Of a stretch of 64,000 bases of DNA, positions 10,346-19,898 are shown in pieces (position 1 is the first letter of the stretch; every line of letters starts with the position of its first letter). The DNA is taken from contig CAVZNH010000071.1 of assembly GCA_963776505.1 (NCBI GenBank), positions 124,001 to 188,000 on the forward strand. Direction: 5' to 3'. The DNA is from JAMXLO01 sp963776505 (GTDB lineage Bacteria; Pseudomonadota; Alphaproteobacteria; Acetobacterales; Acetobacteraceae). The position numbers and the translations under genes were made by a program. A model generated the notes under the pieces. It saw only the letters and a program-made list of their open reading frames with translations, was not told the DNA's origin and ran no database searches.

Positions 10346-11045
10346 GGCGTGACAGCTGAGTTCGAGGCGGCGCAGCCAAAATCCGAATTTCTCGCCAACA
10401 TGAGCCATGAACTGCGCATGCCTCTGAATGCCGTCATCGGATTCTCAGAGCTGATTCGTGATCAGCAATTTGGTCCGGATCAGCGCGAACTACGTCAACT
10501 GCTCCGCAGCGATCAACACAGCCGGCCATCATCTGCTCGAATTGATCAATGGCGTACTCGATCTCTCGAAGATCGAGGCAGGCCGCTATGAGCTAGCGGA
10601 AGGAAACCATCGAGGTGATGCATGGTGGTTCGGGGCTGCGTTGCCATGCTGCAGCCGCGGGCGAACGAAGACGGTGTGCGGATCGACAACAGAGTCAGCG
10701 GAATGCGCATAGCCCTGCGCGGGGATGCGCGCGCGTTGAAGCAGATTGTGCTCAACCTGCTGTCAAACGCCGTGAAGTTCACGCCGTCGGGTGGCATGGT
10801 CTCGCTGCGTATCGAAAAGGGCGGGCGAGGCAATGGTTCTGGTCATGGCGCGTCAGCGCTGCAGCCATTTCAGCAGGCGGACAGCTCAATCGGACGCAGA
10901 TTCGGCGGCTCTGGCCTCGGCTTAGCGATCAGCCGCAAACAGTTGGCCCTGCATGGCGGCGTATTCACGATCGACAGCACGCCCGGCCATGGCACCACAG
11001 TGCGTGCCTCCATTCCGCTGAACGGATTGTCGAAGCCACGGCAAT
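10346..11045 (+). pseudogene. Decayed histidine kinase (HisKA-HATPase) fragment
   Basis: Pieces of a sensor kinase core are spread over several frames. The HisKA box SEFLANMSHELRMPLNAVIG is at about 10380. The next frame carries AGHHLLELINGVLDLSKIEA at about 10520-10585. A return to the first frame carries CVAMLQPRANEDGVRI, then the N-box IVLNLLSNAVKFTPSGG, and finally FGGSGLGLAISRK and GHGTTVRASIPL. The DxGxG (G1) box is missing through an internal deletion between about 10825 and 10865. With at least two frameshifts plus that deletion it cannot be functional, unlike the single-indel genes elsewhere in the window. Confidence 0.8.
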
Positions 11046-11056
11046 GGAAAGAGCGC

Positions 11057-11758
11057 CTACACCAATGCCCGCGCTATCTGCCTGACGCGCTCGACCAGCG
11101 AACGTCGCGCCGTCGCCGCATCGACCGCCAGCGCGAGCAGCACCGGCAGTTGCCCAGGCTTCGCGGCGAGTGAGGTGATAACTCGCCACAAGCCGATTAT
11201 GCCGCGCGCGTCGAGTGCGGCCAGCGCCGCGGCAGGCAAGGTGCGTTCCGCCGGATCGCAGATTGCGCGCAGCACGGCGAATGGCATGTCGTGCGCTGCG
11301 GCGATACGAGCCACCGCGCCACTCTCCAGATCAACCGCCGCTGCAGACGTGCGGCAGTGGAGGCGACGCTTATCCTCGACACCCGCCGCAATCGCATCGG
11401 CACCCACCAGCGTATGCTGCGTCACGCCACCCAACAGGCGCGACAACTCCGGATCGGTGGGATAACGCACTTCGTCGACAATCACTGCGCACGGGACAAT
11501 CAGCGAACCAGGACGCAGCATCGGATCCAGCCCACCGGCCAGACCGAAACTGACCAGCGCGTCGCTGCCTTCATCGATCAGCCCCTGCGCCGCCACCAAC
11601 GCACCCGAGGCGCTCCCGCCGCCGATCGCCACCCGCCATCCAAGCCGTTGCGCGATCCGCGCCTCTGCCGCCAACCCCACGACTACCCCAAGTCGCTTGC
11701 CTCCCCCTCCCCTCGTCGGGAGGGGACCGGGGGGAGGAGGCGCAACGCCCCCCCGCAT
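11057..11758 (-). CDS. hpnG: Hopanoid-associated nucleoside phosphorylase HpnG
   Basis: This 233-residue protein is of the purine/uridine phosphorylase fold. HpnG releases adenine from adenosylhopane to give phosphoribosylhopane on the route to bacteriohopanetetrol. Visible are GVVVGLAAEARIAQRLGW, then VSFGLAGGLDPMLRPGS and AAAVDLESGAVA, which match the phosphorylase core. The ATG at 11758 overlaps the hpnF stop as ATGA, so it is the likely coupled start. The residues just after it (GGVAPPPPGPLPTRGGGG) are encoded by a palindromic repeat, and the usual N-terminus begins only at LGVVVG. GTG 11680 is an alternative but would remove most of the first beta strand. It is last in the hpnA-G operon. 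Confidence 0.85.
   Translation of the reverse strand: MRGGVAPPPPGPLPTRGGGGKRLGVVVGLAAEARIAQRLGWRVAIGGGSASGALVAAQGLIDEGSDALVSFGLAGGLDPMLRPGSLIVPCAVIVDEVRYPTDPELSRLLGGVTQHTLVGADAIAAGVEDKRRLHCRTSAAAVDLESGAVARIAAAHDMPFAVLRAICDPAERTLPAAALAALDARGIIGLWRVITSLAAKPGQLPVLLALAVDAATARRSLVERVRQIARALV
11702..11739. repeat. Palindromic G/C-rich element inside the hpnG 5' end
   Basis: CCTCCCCCTCCCCTC, a short GTC centre, and GGGAGGGG followed by GGGGGGAGG form an imperfect palindrome about 38 nt long. It resembles the elements between hpnC and hpnD at 15789-15879. It lies between the overlapping hpnF stop/hpnG start and the conserved part of hpnG, and is open in the hpnG frame. Confidence 0.7.
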
Positions 11759-13687
11759 CAGAACCCAAATGCCACCTTGCGCGCATTACCCAATCGCAGG
11801 TTGCGGTAGCGCGCCAGCGCCAGCAGCGGAAAGTACCACCGATACCCATGGTACCGCAGATAGAACACGCGCGGAAAACCCACAGCATTGTAGGGCAGCT
11901 CTCGCCACCCGCCATCGTCGGCCTGCGTCGCGGTCAGATACGCGACACCCCGCGCCATCGCCGGATGATCGACCTCGCCCGCCGCCATCAGGCCAAGCAG
12001 CGCCCACGCCGTATGGCTCGGCGTGCTCTCCTTGTATCGACCGTGCGGCGCGTCGCCGTAGGTTTCCTCGTCTTCCCCCCACCCACCATCATCCCGCTGC
12101 GCCTCGAGCAGCCACGCCACCGCACGCCGCACCGCCGGATCATCCTGCGCGACACCCGCCGCATTGAGCGCGCACAACACCGACCACGTGCCGTAGATGT
12201 AATTCGTGCCCCAGCGGCCGAACCAACTCCCTTCCGCCTCCTGCTCGCGGCGCAGAAACACGAGCGCTCGCGCCAGCACCGGATCGTCCGCCGGCATGCC
12301 GATCTGCGCCAGAAACGACACGCAGCGCGCCGTGACATCGGCAGTGGGTGGATCGAGCAAAGCGCCATGGTCGGCAAATGGTATGTTGTTCAGATAGAAG
12401 TGCGTGTTCTCCGGCTCGAACGCGCCCCAGCCGCCGTCGGACGACTGCATGCCAATGATCCATTCGCGCGCCCGCTCGATCGCCTCGACATGCCTGGGAT
12501 CGCCATTGCGATGCAGCAGCATTCCGACCACGGCCGTGTCATCGACATCGGGGTAATGGGGATTGGCGTACTGGAACGCCCATCCACCTGGCCGCAGTCC
12601 TTGCCGACGCACGGACCAGTCGCCGACCACATCCAATATCTGCCGCTCACGCAACCACTCACAGGTCATGGCCGTGTCGGCACCGGCTTCCGCCATCGCA
12701 TGGCCCGCAAGCCCGGTGTCCCAGATCGGCGACAGGCATGGCTGGCAATACGCGCGATCCTGCTCCACCACCAACAGCTTGCGCACCGCCTGCCAGGCGA
12801 TCGCGGCAGCCGGATGCTCCGCTGGATAACCCAGGGTGTCGAACATCATCACGCTGTTGGCGATCGCTGGGTAAATGCCGCCCAGGCCATCGTCGCCATT
12901 CAGCCGCTCAATAACGAAACGCACCGCCTTGTCGATGGCGCTCCGCCGACCGCGCTGCGGAAACGCCGGCTGCACCACCCGCAGCGCTGAATCGATCCCT
13001 TTGAAAAACCTCCCCCATGCGGAACGAAACGGCGGGAGAATCCAGTCTCGCACCTGCGCGGGTGACGTGCGGAACACCTCCGGGATCGCGACTTTACGCG
13101 GATTGCGTGCCATGGGTCGCAGCGCCATCAGCACCAGCAGCGGCACGATCACCGTGCGCGACCAGTACGACACCTTTGACAAATGGAACGGAAACCACAG
13201 CGGCAGGTGCATGATCTCCAGCGGCATCACCGGCACCGCACGCCACGGCACCTGGCCGAACAGCGCAAGCTGCGCGCGGGTAAATACATTGGTCCGCTCC
13301 GCTCCGCCCGCCGCCAGGATGGCCTGCCGCGCACGCACCATGTGCGGCGTACCGGGGTCGTCGCCAATCGCCTTCAGTGCGAAATACGCCTTCACGCTGG
13401 ACGACAGATTGAACGCCCCGTCATGGAACAGTGGCCAGCCGCCGTGCGCACCCTGGATCGACCGGAGATAGACCCCGATCTTCGCTTCCAGCGCCGGATC
13501 GATACGGTCGAGGAAGTGCTCCAGCAGCACATATTCCGCCGGGATCGTCGCGTCCGCCTCGAGCTCGAACAGCCAATGCCCATCCGCGTGCTGTTGCCGC
13601 GCCAGCGCCGCGCCGGCACGCGCAACCGCCCGATGCAGGTGTCGCATCCGGCGCGGTCTCGTTCGGCAGCAGAGTTTCACCCGGCAT
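11758..13687 (-). CDS. shc (hpnF): Squalene-hopene cyclase (one frameshift near the N-terminus)
   Basis: This is a class II triterpene cyclase converting squalene to hopene/hopanol at the inner membrane. The acid motif is present in YPDVDDTAVVG, and many QW repeats are visible (QSSDGGWGAFEPENT, QRDDGGWGEDEETYG, QADDGGWRELPYN). The main frame opens far upstream of any sensible start. The ATG at 13687 has GAGGA upstream, lies 9 bp after the hpnE stop and gives MPGETLLPNETAPDA; it needs a one-base shift at about 13647-13652 to join LHRAVARAGAALARQQ. The ATG at 13650 in the main frame would avoid the shift but lacks the first residues. About 642 residues is normal for the family. Confidence 0.93.
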
Positions 13688-13696
13688 CGCGCGTCC

Positions 13697-14923
13697 TCAG
13701 GCAGCGAGCAGCACCTCGGCCGCGATTCGGCCGGACCTGATGGCACCTTCGATCGTGCCGGGCAACCCGGTTGCGGTCCAGTCGCCGGCAAGCACCAGAT
13801 TGACGATGCCCGTGCGCGCGCCCGGCCGCAGCCGCTCCTGTTCCGCCGTCGCGGCAACCGTGGCGCGGCGCTCCTTCACCACCCGCCACGGCGGCATCTC
13901 ACCCTCCAGGTCGAGCGCCGCCTGCACGTCCGGCCATACAGCCCGCGCGATCACTTCCGCCTCCTGCTCCACCATCCGGTTGGCCGCGCTGATGGTGACC
14001 GACACATGGTCGCGCTTTACAAACACCCACTCCGCGATCCCGCCGATCAGACCGATAAACTCGGCCGGTCCTGGATCATCCTCAATCCTGAAATGGACGT
14101 TCAGGATAGCCTGGAACTTGGTCGGGCACTTCTGGCCAGGCAACAGGTCGGCGACCACCCAGGGCGGAACGGCAAGCACCACCGCCTCGACTGGCGTCGC
14201 CCCCTCGGTGATGGCCAATTCCCTGACCCGGCCAGCCTCGATCCGCATGCCCGCAACTCGCCGGCCGGTCACCACCTCGCAGTCACGCGCACGCAGCCAG
14301 GCGACAGCGGGATCGATCAAACTCTCCGACAGTCCCTCGCGTGGCACGGCTGGAATGCAGGCGCCACCTCCCCGGAACAACGTCTCGCGCATCACCGCGC
14401 CCAGCAGCCGCGCCAGCGCAATATCCGGCGGCGTGTTCAGGGCCGCGATGGCAAGCGGTTCGACAAGCCGCCGATAGAGCGTATCATTGCGCAGCGAGGT
14501 GGCAACCGTTGCATCGTTCCTGATCCGACGCAGCCGTAACAAGGCCAGATGGTCGGTCGCACGAGTGCCTGGCACGCGACGCTTCCCCGACAACACCCAC
14601 CATGGAATCCGGCCGCGGTTGGGCCGCAGCACCCAGCGCAGCCCGTTGCTGAGATCAATGAACGGGAACACCGGCTCCGCCGGCATCGTCAGCGTCGATC
14701 GCGCGCCGATCGTGTCGAGAAAGGCGAAGGCCGACCGGTTGCCGGAAAGCAGCAGGTGATTGCCGTTGTCGATCCGCAGCCCAAGTTCGCGATCGAAGTA
14801 TGATCGGCACCGGCCGCCACCCGCTGGTCCCGCCTCTATGACGGTGACGGCGTGTCCCCGCTCACACAGCGCGATCGCAGCCGACAGGCCGGCGAGCCCG
14901 GCGCCGATGACATGGACGCGCAT
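13697..14923 (-). CDS. hpnE: Hydroxysqualene dehydroxylase HpnE
   Basis: This 408-residue FAD-dependent amine-oxidase-fold protein removes the hydroxyl of hydroxysqualene to give squalene, completing the HpnC-HpnD-HpnE route. The dinucleotide-binding N-terminus VHVIGAGLAGLSAAIALCER, followed by AVTVIEAGPAGGGRCRSY, is diagnostic of the squalene-associated desaturase family. The C-terminal FAD motif (LVLAGDWTATGLPGTIEGAI) is also present. The start at 14923 directly abuts the hpnD stop, and the hpnF start lies 9 bp beyond its own stop. Confidence 0.93.
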   Translation of the reverse strand: MRVHVIGAGLAGLSAAIALCERGHAVTVIEAGPAGGGRCRSYFDRELGLRIDNGNHLLLSGNRSAFAFLDTIGARSTLTMPAEPVFPFIDLSNGLRWVLRPNRGRIPWWVLSGKRRVPGTRATDHLALLRLRRIRNDATVATSLRNDTLYRRLVEPLAIAALNTPPDIALARLLGAVMRETLFRGGGACIPAVPREGLSESLIDPAVAWLRARDCEVVTGRRVAGMRIEAGRVRELAITEGATPVEAVVLAVPPWVVADLLPGQKCPTKFQAILNVHFRIEDDPGPAEFIGLIGGIAEWVFVKRDHVSVTISAANRMVEQEAEVIARAVWPDVQAALDLEGEMPPWRVVKERRATVAATAEQERLRPGARTGIVNLVLAGDWTATGLPGTIEGAIRSGRIAAEVLLAA

Positions 14924-15883
14924 TCAGCGTTGCGCCAAACCGTAGCGCAATGCGAGCCACAGCTTCTGCCACGCCGGCAGGCTGACGCGTTCATGCGGCG
15001 GCGACCAGCCGCGGCGCTCCAGGCGCGAGAGGATCGCGGCATAGGTGGCGCCCATCAGTCGGGCCGGCTTCATTGCTTTGGTATCGCAGCGCCGCATCGC
15101 CTCGGTGGCCGCGCGGAAATGCTCGTGGGCGAGCGCGGCAACGCGCGCGCAGACCTGCCGCAGGCCAGGCGCGCGCAGCGCGGCCGACGGATCGTGCGGC
15201 ACGCCCGCCGCGTCGAGCCATTCGCGCGGCAAATAGAGCCGCCCACGTTCTGCGTCCTCCTGGAGGTCGCGCAGGATGTTGGTGAGTTGGAGGGCGCGGC
15301 CGAGCGAGTAGGCCACCTGATCGGCGGCCGGCGACGAATCGCCGAAGGCGCGCACCGAGAGGCGCCCGACAGCCGCGGCGACACGGTCGCAGTAAAGGTC
15401 GAGCGTCGCCAGATCGGGCGCCACGATCGTGGTCTCAGCGTCCATCTGCATGCCGTCGATGACAGCAAGAAAGTCCTCCTGGCGGAGCGCGAATTGCCGT
15501 ACCGCGGCCACCAGCACGCGGGTGACCGGGCCATCCGACTGCCCGCGGTACAGGCCCGCGACGCGCTCCCGCCACGCCGTCAACTGGGGCAGCTTCGCGG
15601 CGAATGCGCCGTCCTCGTCAGCCACGTCGTCCACCAGGCGGCAGAACGCGTAGATCGCATACATGGCGTGCCGCCGGTCGGGTGGCAGCACCCGCATGCC
15701 GCGATAGAACGAGGTCCCAGCAGCGCGCACGATGGCCTCGACCGCATCGAGGTCCGCCTGGGCAGCGTTCAAGGGCGTCACCAAGCGGCCCTCCCCCCAA
15801 CCCCTCTCGCAAGGGGAGGGGAAGCACCAGCCTGAAGCTACTCCCCCGCCCCTTGCGGGAGGGGGTTGGGGGGAGGGGGTCAT
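14924..15883 (-). CDS. hpnD: Presqualene diphosphate synthase HpnD
   Basis: This is a trans-isoprenyl diphosphate synthase (squalene/phytoene synthase family) that condenses two farnesyl diphosphates to presqualene diphosphate. The first Asp-rich motif lies in FCRLVDDVADEDGA and the second in LQLTNILRDLQEDAERGRLY. The ATG at 15883 overlaps the hpnC stop as ATGA. From there about 34 residues (TPSPQPPPARGGG and onwards) come from two inverted palindromic elements before the normal N-terminus VTPLNAAQADLDAVEAIVRA. GTG 15781 is the alternative start, preceded by GGGAGGG, and would exclude the repeats. Without the extension it has about 285 residues, typical for HpnD. Confidence 0.92.
   Translation of the reverse strand: MTPSPQPPPARGGGVASGWCFPSPCERGWGEGRLVTPLNAAQADLDAVEAIVRAAGTSFYRGMRVLPPDRRHAMYAIYAFCRLVDDVADEDGAFAAKLPQLTAWRERVAGLYRGQSDGPVTRVLVAAVRQFALRQEDFLAVIDGMQMDAETTIVAPDLATLDLYCDRVAAAVGRLSVRAFGDSSPAADQVAYSLGRALQLTNILRDLQEDAERGRLYLPREWLDAAGVPHDPSAALRAPGLRQVCARVAALAHEHFRAATEAMRRCDTKAMKPARLMGATYAAILSRLERRGWSPPHERVSLPAWQKLWLALRYGLAQR
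15789..15879. repeat. Pair of inverted palindromic elements between hpnC and hpnD
   Basis: Element 1 spans 15789-15825 and element 2 spans 15843-15879. Element 2 read on the other strand closely matches element 1 (CCTCCCCCCAACCCC, then a short centre, then GCAAGGGG). Each is itself palindromic, and together they could fold into a long stem on the operon mRNA. They resemble the element at 11702-11739. The whole stretch is open in the hpnD frame. Confidence 0.75.
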
Positions 15884-16692
15884 ACCCACCGCAACGCCGC
15901 GAGCACGCTCGCCACCGCGTCTCCCTTCGTCAGGCGCACTCGCCGCGCGATCGGGTCGCCGCGTCGCAACCGCCTTGCCAACCGATGCGCCAGACCGACG
16001 ATCACCGCGGTCTCGAGCCGCAGTCGCCTGCTGCGCGTCAGCCGCGGCAGATCGACTGCCGAACGGTTCAGCGCATCGACGCGATCCAGCAGGTCGTCGA
16101 ACACACGCCGCAATTCCTCCGATGCCGCTGCGGCGCGCAATTCACCAACCGACACGCCCGGCAGATAGCAGCGATCCAGCGCCGCCAGGTCCTTCGCGCA
16201 GTCCTGCATATGGTTCAGTACCTGCAACGCCGTGCACAATGCATCCGATGGCACATACGTCGCGCCATCCTCGCCGTGCAGGTCGAGCACGTGCCGCCCG
16301 ACCGGCATCGCCGAGTAGCGGCAATAGTCGTAAAGCTCACCCCAGTCCGCATATCGCAGCTTGGTCGCGTCGCGACGAAACGCGATGAGCAGATCAAGCG
16401 AATGTCGCGACGTGACGCCTGTCTCGGCCAGACTGGCACGCAGCCGGATCGAGCTCGGCGAGCCGCTGTCGCGCCGACCCAGCAGCACGTCCTCCATCAC
16501 GTCGAGCCGTGCGATCTTTTCGTCCGCCGACAGCGACCCCAAATCCGCAATGTCATCCGCATTGCGCGCGAAGCCATAGAACGCGTGGCACATGTGACGC
16601 AGATCACGACGGATCAGCAACGAGCCGACCGGAAAGTTCTCATCACCGCGGTCTTTGCCCGACCACGTCTCGACTGTCGCAGCGCTGCTCAT
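15880..16692 (-). CDS. hpnC: Hydroxysqualene synthase HpnC
   Basis: This 270-residue squalene/phytoene synthase-fold protein converts presqualene diphosphate to hydroxysqualene. N-terminal signature residues ENFPVGSLLIRRDLRHMCHA are followed by the first Asp-rich motif in YGFARNADDIADLG, and later by QVLNHMQDCAKDLAALDRCY. The ATG at 16692 overlaps the hpnB stop (ATGA at 16689-16692), and the open frame upstream is ignored for that reason. It is the third gene of the hopanoid operon. Confidence 0.92.
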   Translation of the reverse strand: MSSAATVETWSGKDRGDENFPVGSLLIRRDLRHMCHAFYGFARNADDIADLGSLSADEKIARLDVMEDVLLGRRDSGSPSSIRLRASLAETGVTSRHSLDLLIAFRRDATKLRYADWGELYDYCRYSAMPVGRHVLDLHGEDGATYVPSDALCTALQVLNHMQDCAKDLAALDRCYLPGVSVGELRAAAASEELRRVFDDLLDRVDALNRSAVDLPRLTRSRRLRLETAVIVGLAHRLARRLRRGDPIARRVRLTKGDAVASVLAALRWV

Positions 16693-17799
16693 ACGCCGGC
16701 ACCCTGATAGGCGCGCCCCTTCCACGCGACGCCCCGACCAAGGTGGTGGTTGACCGCGGAGCCGATCGTTGCCGCAAGGTAGAACGCGGCGATCGCCGGC
16801 AGGCATGGCGCCCACAGGATGGAGCGACGATACCGGTGCAACGTGGGCTGGTACGCAGCCGCCATCGCCCCCCAGGTCAGCCAGCCGAACCAGCGCGCCA
16901 TTCCGTGGCCGAACAGCGCCACAAGTGGCGGCACCAGAAAGGTCACCGTCATTGCCGCCAGCGTTCCGAGCAGCAGCAACGGCGAGAAACGCAGCTGTAC
17001 ATACGCACTCCGCGACACCATGCGCCAGATGTCCACTGCCGCAGGGTAGCTTCGTATCGAGCGCGCCAGTCCGGAGTGGCCCAGCCAGATGCGGCCGCCT
17101 CGTTTGACCGCCGTCGCCAATGCTACGTCGTCAATCAGCGCGCCCCGCACCGCCGCAATCCCGCCAATGCGCTGCAAAGCCCGAGGTCGGATCAGAAGTG
17201 TGCCGCCAGCGGCGGCCGCCGTGGCGCGCAACGGATCGTTCACCCAGGCAAACGGGTACAACAGCTGAAAGAAGAACACGAATGCCGGCACCAGAGCGTG
17301 CTCGGCCGGCGCGTCGCATGCCAGCGTCACCATCTCCGATGCCAGATCGAAATCCCCGCGCTCCAACTGCGCTACCAAGGTCGCGACGTGGCGCGGGTCA
17401 TGCACGATGTCGGCGTCGGTCAGCAGCACGAGATCCGAAGCCTCGGCTTCCGCCAGCCCCTGTGCCACCGCCCACATCTTGCCGCTCCAGCCAGGCGGTC
17501 GTGGTGTTCCACTGACAACAATGAGCCGCTCAAGCGAACGAGCAATCGTGCCCGTGCCGTCGCTACTGCCGTCATCGACCACAATGACGCGCAGTGGCCC
17601 GGGATATTCCTGCGCCAGCAGTGAGCGCAGCGATAATCCGATCAGCGATGCCTCGTCGCGTGCCGGCACCACCACGGTCGACGGGCGGCGCGGCGACTGG
17701 ACGCTCCTGCGTTAGTTCAGGGCCCGACTGCCAGAACCGGCCGTGCGCCAGTAGCAAATAGAGCCAGATCAGCAGCGACACCACCGCCAGTGTCGTCAT
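16689..17799 (-). CDS. hpnB: Hopene-associated glycosyltransferase HpnB (one frameshift)
   Basis: This family 2 glycosyltransferase with membrane segments is found in hopanoid operons. The start at 17799 overlaps the hpnA stop (ATGA at 17796-17799) and gives the transmembrane N-terminus TTLAVVSLLIWLYLLLAHGR. The catalytic part (VVVPARDEASLIGLSLRSLL, VIVVDDGSSDGTGTI, VLLTDADIVHDP) lies in the next frame. One extra base in the G/C-rich stretch at about 17675-17695 explains the break. C-terminal hydrophobic segments follow (LLLLGTLAAMTVTFLVPPLV). The joined product is about 369 residues, normal for the family. Its sugar donor and precise step are not established. Confidence 0.88.
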
Positions 17800-18800
17800 G
17801 ACCGAAGCATGCCATTAGCGCGGAACCAGGCTACCGCGTCCTCGATCGCCGCGCGCAACGGACGCGGCGAATAGCCCAGTTCGCGCATCGCCTTAGCCGA
17901 GGAATAGAACATCTTGTGCCGCGCCATCTTGATGTGGTCGCGCGTCATCATCGGGGGAATGCCGGTCAGTCGCGCCAGTCCCTCCATGAACCAGGCAGCC
18001 GGCCAGACCAGCGCCTCGGGGACCTCGATCCGCGGCGGCCGACGCCCGACCACCTCGGCGACCAGTGCCAATATGTCCTTCAAGAGCAGGTTCTCGCCGC
18101 CCAGAACGTAGCGCTCGCCAATCCGCCCGCGCTCAAGCGCCAGCGCGTGACCCTCCGCCACGTCATCCACGTGCACCATATTGAGCCCGGTATCGATGTA
18201 GGCCGGCACCCGGCCGGCGGCGGCATCGCGGATCATCTTGCCGGTCGGCGTCGGCTTGATGTCGCGCGGACCGACCGGGGCCGAGGGATTGACCACCACC
18301 GCCGGCAACCCCTCCTGCCGCACCAGCTCCATCACCGCCCGCTCCGCCAGGAACTTCGATCGCTTGTAGGTACCGATGAAGTCCGCCTCGTTGGTCGGGG
18401 TGGTCTCGTCGGATGGCGAACCGTCCTGTGTCCACCCCAGCGCGGCAACCGAACTGCAGTGCACGATGCGCTCCACGCCCGCCGCCTGCGCCGCGCGCAT
18501 CACTGCCAGCGTGCCCTCGACGTTGGCCCGCAGCATTGCGTCGGGATCCGGGACCCAGAACCGGTAGTCGGCCGCGACGTTGAACACGTAGCGGCAGCCC
18601 GCGGCGGCGCGCGTCAACGAGGCAGCGTCGGTCAGGTCACCCAGCGCCAACTCGGCGTCCACCTCAGCGAGGTTGCGCCGGTCGCTGGTGGGTCGCACCA
18701 GCAGACGGAGGCCATGCCCTCGCGCCGCCAATACCCGGGCCACCGCCGACCCAACGAAGCCGGTCGCGCCGGTCAGCAATGTCAGGCCGTGCGCTGGCAC
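17796..18800 (-). CDS. hpnA: Hopanoid-associated sugar epimerase HpnA
   Basis: This 334-residue extended SDR/NAD-dependent epimerase-like protein is the first gene of the operon. The cofactor motif is LLTGATGFVGSAVARVLAAR, and the catalytic Tyr-Lys pair is in IGTYKRSKFLAERAV with HCSSVAALG before it. It is assumed to act on the hopanoid side chain sugar, but the exact reaction is not settled in the literature I know. The start is GTG 18800 with AAGGG about 8 nt upstream. The gene is divergent from hpnL, sharing a 102-bp intergenic region that must hold both promoters. Confidence 0.9.
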   Translation of the reverse strand: MPAHGLTLLTGATGFVGSAVARVLAARGHGLRLLVRPTSDRRNLAEVDAELALGDLTDAASLTRAAAGCRYVFNVAADYRFWVPDPDAMLRANVEGTLAVMRAAQAAGVERIVHCSSVAALGWTQDGSPSDETTPTNEADFIGTYKRSKFLAERAVMELVRQEGLPAVVVNPSAPVGPRDIKPTPTGKMIRDAAAGRVPAYIDTGLNMVHVDDVAEGHALALERGRIGERYVLGGENLLLKDILALVAEVVGRRPPRIEVPEALVWPAAWFMEGLARLTGIPPMMTRDHIKMARHKMFYSSAKAMRELGYSPRPLRAAIEDAVAWFRANGMLRS

Positions 18801-18902
18801 TTGCCGATCCCTTCAACGCAATACGCCTATATAGCCCACGGCGGCTGAATCGGTGTAGAGCCGCCCACCCACCCTTCTCTGCCAGCCTGAAAGCCCAACG
18901 CC

Positions 18903-19889
18903 TTGAAAAAGCTCTCGATCACGCTTGCCCTGGCTGGTCTGTTGCTCGGCACCGCGCTGATCGGCTGGTTCGGGATCGACCGCGTCGTCAGCGGCGTCCG
19001 CCGGGTAGGCTGGGGGGATTTCGCGGTGATCGTGGGGTGGCAGCTGGTGCTGTTCGCCGTACTGGGCCTGGCCTGGGACGCAATCGTGCCCGCCCGCGAG
19101 GCCCGCCGGCCCTGGGTCTTCGTCTGGGGCCGTATGGTGCGCGACGCCTCGGCCAACTGTCTGCCGTTCTCGCAGGTGGGCGGCTTCGTGTTCGGCGCGC
19201 GGGCTGCGACGCTGCACGGCGTGTCATGGTCACTGGCGACCGCCTCCACTGTGGTGGACGTCACCGCCGAATTCCTCGCCCAGCTTGCCTTCACCGCCAT
19301 CGGGCTTGGCATCCTACTGGCCCGCGCCCCGGAATCGTCCCTGGCGGTGCCCGTGGAGGTCGGGCTCGGGCTTGCGGTAATGGCAGGCGTGGCGCTGATC
19401 TGGCTGCAGCAGGGCGCCGCGCCGCTGTTCGCGAAGCTTGGGCGGCGCATCGCCGGCCGGTGGTTCGAGAACGCGCAGGACCGCGTCGACGTGCTACAGG
19501 CGGAGCTGGTGCTGATCTATGGCCATGCGGCACGGCTGGCCATCGGGTTTTTCGTGCATCTGCTGGGCTGGTTGGGCACCGGCGTAGCCGGGTGGATCAC
19601 CTATCGCGCACTAGATGTGCCAATCGACCTCGACGACGCGCTGGCGATCGAGGCGCTGCTGAGCGCGATGGCGGCAATCGCGTTCCTCGTCCCGGTGAAC
19701 GCCGGGGTGCAGGAGGCCGGCTACGCCGGCCTTGGGGCTATCTTCGGTGTGCCACCGGAACTGTCGCTCGGCGTTTCTCTGGTACGGCGAGCGCGCGACC
19801 TGGCGGTGGGGATCCCAATCCTGCTCTGCTGGCAATTCTTCGAAATGCGCCATCTGCGTGCCTCACGACGCGTCGCGGTGCGACGGTAG
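18903..19889 (+). CDS. hpnL: HpnL-type flippase-like membrane protein
   Basis: This 328-residue integral membrane protein of the lysylphosphatidylglycerol-synthase/flippase-like (UPF0104) family is typically encoded next to hopanoid genes. It has about seven to eight hydrophobic segments, beginning LSITLALAGLLLGTALIGWF. The conserved cytoplasmic motif NCLPFSQVGGFVFGARAA and a C-terminal VPVNAGVQEAGYAGLG are typical. The start is TTG at 18903, because no ATG or GTG precedes the first membrane segment in frame; this should be treated as uncertain. Position and family suggest transport or modification of hopanoids, but the substrate is unknown. Confidence 0.82.
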   Translation: MKKLSITLALAGLLLGTALIGWFGIDRVVSGVRRVGWGDFAVIVGWQLVLFAVLGLAWDAIVPAREARRPWVFVWGRMVRDASANCLPFSQVGGFVFGARAATLHGVSWSLATASTVVDVTAEFLAQLAFTAIGLGILLARAPESSLAVPVEVGLGLAVMAGVALIWLQQGAAPLFAKLGRRIAGRWFENAQDRVDVLQAELVLIYGHAARLAIGFFVHLLGWLGTGVAGWITYRALDVPIDLDDALAIEALLSAMAAIAFLVPVNAGVQEAGYAGLGAIFGVPPELSLGVSLVRRARDLAVGIPILLCWQFFEMRHLRASRRVAVRR

Positions 19890-19898
19890 TTCGCCGGA

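Noticed and set aside
11848..12990. 380-codon plus-strand frame
   Set aside because: It is antisense to squalene-hopene cyclase.
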